From assembly GCA_963205035.1 (NCBI GenBank), contig CAUJII010000249.1, positions 1-6,032 of the forward strand: 6,032 nucleotides of DNA, read 5' to 3'. The notes beneath the pieces were generated by a model that was not told the DNA's origin, made no database searches, and saw nothing but the letters and a program-made list of their open reading frames with translations. The position numbers and the translations under genes are program-made. Source of the DNA: Spirochaetota bacterium (GTDB taxonomy: Bacteria; Spirochaetota; Leptospiria; Turneriellales; Turneriellaceae). Positions 5,808 to 6,032 of the stretch are shown piece after piece. Each line of letters begins with the position of its first letter. Positions within the stretch are counted from its first letter, which is position 1.

Positions 5808-6032
5808 GGCGCGTTTCTGAGCAAAATATTAAGCATGCGCTCGGTCGCACGGATTGCAGCAATGACTTGGTCAGGGTCGACACCGCGTGTGGTTAAATGC
5901 TTCTGCTTCGAGGCCGCGCCTTTGAGTTCCCCGCCAAAGATGGCAGGGTCTTGCCGCACCTTTTCCTCTTCGGGCATTCGCGTGAGAGTGCGCCACGTTA
6001 TCTTGCATTCGACAAGCGCAGAGGTTTGTCCC
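5804..6032 (-). CDS. Unrecognised protein, C-terminal 75 residues (partial)
   Basis: Reading leftward from the right edge, one frame stays open for 75 codons (6031 to 5807) and ends in TGA at 5806-5804, overlapping the NAD kinase ATG as ATGA. That junction, and stops in at least one other frame nearby, support a real gene. The visible part is hydrophilic and charged, with ALVECKITWRTLTRMPEEE near its start and a likely amphipathic helix at the end, DPDQVIAAIRATERMLNILL. It has no membrane segment and no motif I recognise. Function cannot be assigned from this piece; it is probably co-transcribed with the NAD kinase. Confidence 0.6.
   Translation of the reverse strand, partial: GQTSALVECKITWRTLTRMPEEEKVRQDPAIFGGELKGAASKQKHLTTRGVDPDQVIAAIRATERMLNILLRNAP

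Overview
This is a densely packed bacterial chromosomal window with housekeeping genes and no RNA gene, mobile element or CRISPR array that I can see. The best taxonomic guess is a spirochaete of the Leptospirales type (Leptonema/Turneriella-like rather than low-GC Leptospira). This rests on a TP0789-like outer-membrane-lipoprotein-sorting protein, the style of the GreA tail and RsmE, and the roughly balanced base composition. It is an inference from remembered family features, not a database result.

Plus strand, left to right: the 3' end of greA (1-138), a secreted LolA-like/TP0789-domain protein (155-937), the SPOUT 16S rRNA methyltransferase rsmE (about 940-1671), the sulfur carrier thiS (1668-1871), a short membrane protein that looks like a catalytically dead site-2 protease of the M50/YwhC family (1871-2422), the condensin subunits scpA (2457-3254) and scpB (3251-3790), and the bifunctional chorismate mutase-prephenate dehydratase pheA (3832-4908). 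All gaps are 41 nt or less and several junctions overlap (ATGA at rsmE/thiS and scpA/scpB, TAGTG at thiS/M50-like), so the run looks like one long transcription unit with translational coupling. No internal terminator is visible and no convincing internal promoter was found.

Minus strand, entering from the right edge: the C-terminal 75 residues of an unrecognised protein (5804-6031), coupled by an ATGA overlap to an NAD kinase (5807-4914) that resembles the NADK3/NADK2-type branch more than the classical NadK. It converges on pheA with only 5 nt between the stop codons and no obvious terminator.

The genes serve different basic functions: transcription elongation, envelope lipoprotein handling, ribosome modification, thiamine sulfur transfer, chromosome condensation, phenylalanine synthesis and NADP supply. 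ScpA and ScpB act together with SMC; the others share an operon rather than a pathway. The most interesting item is the M50-like protein: it keeps the NxxPxPPxD part of the family but has REWFC where the zinc-binding HExxH should be. Other points worth a look are the rsmE start, where a strong Shine-Dalgarno-like sequence has no canonical start codon behind it, and two tiny reading frames that exactly bridge gene gaps.
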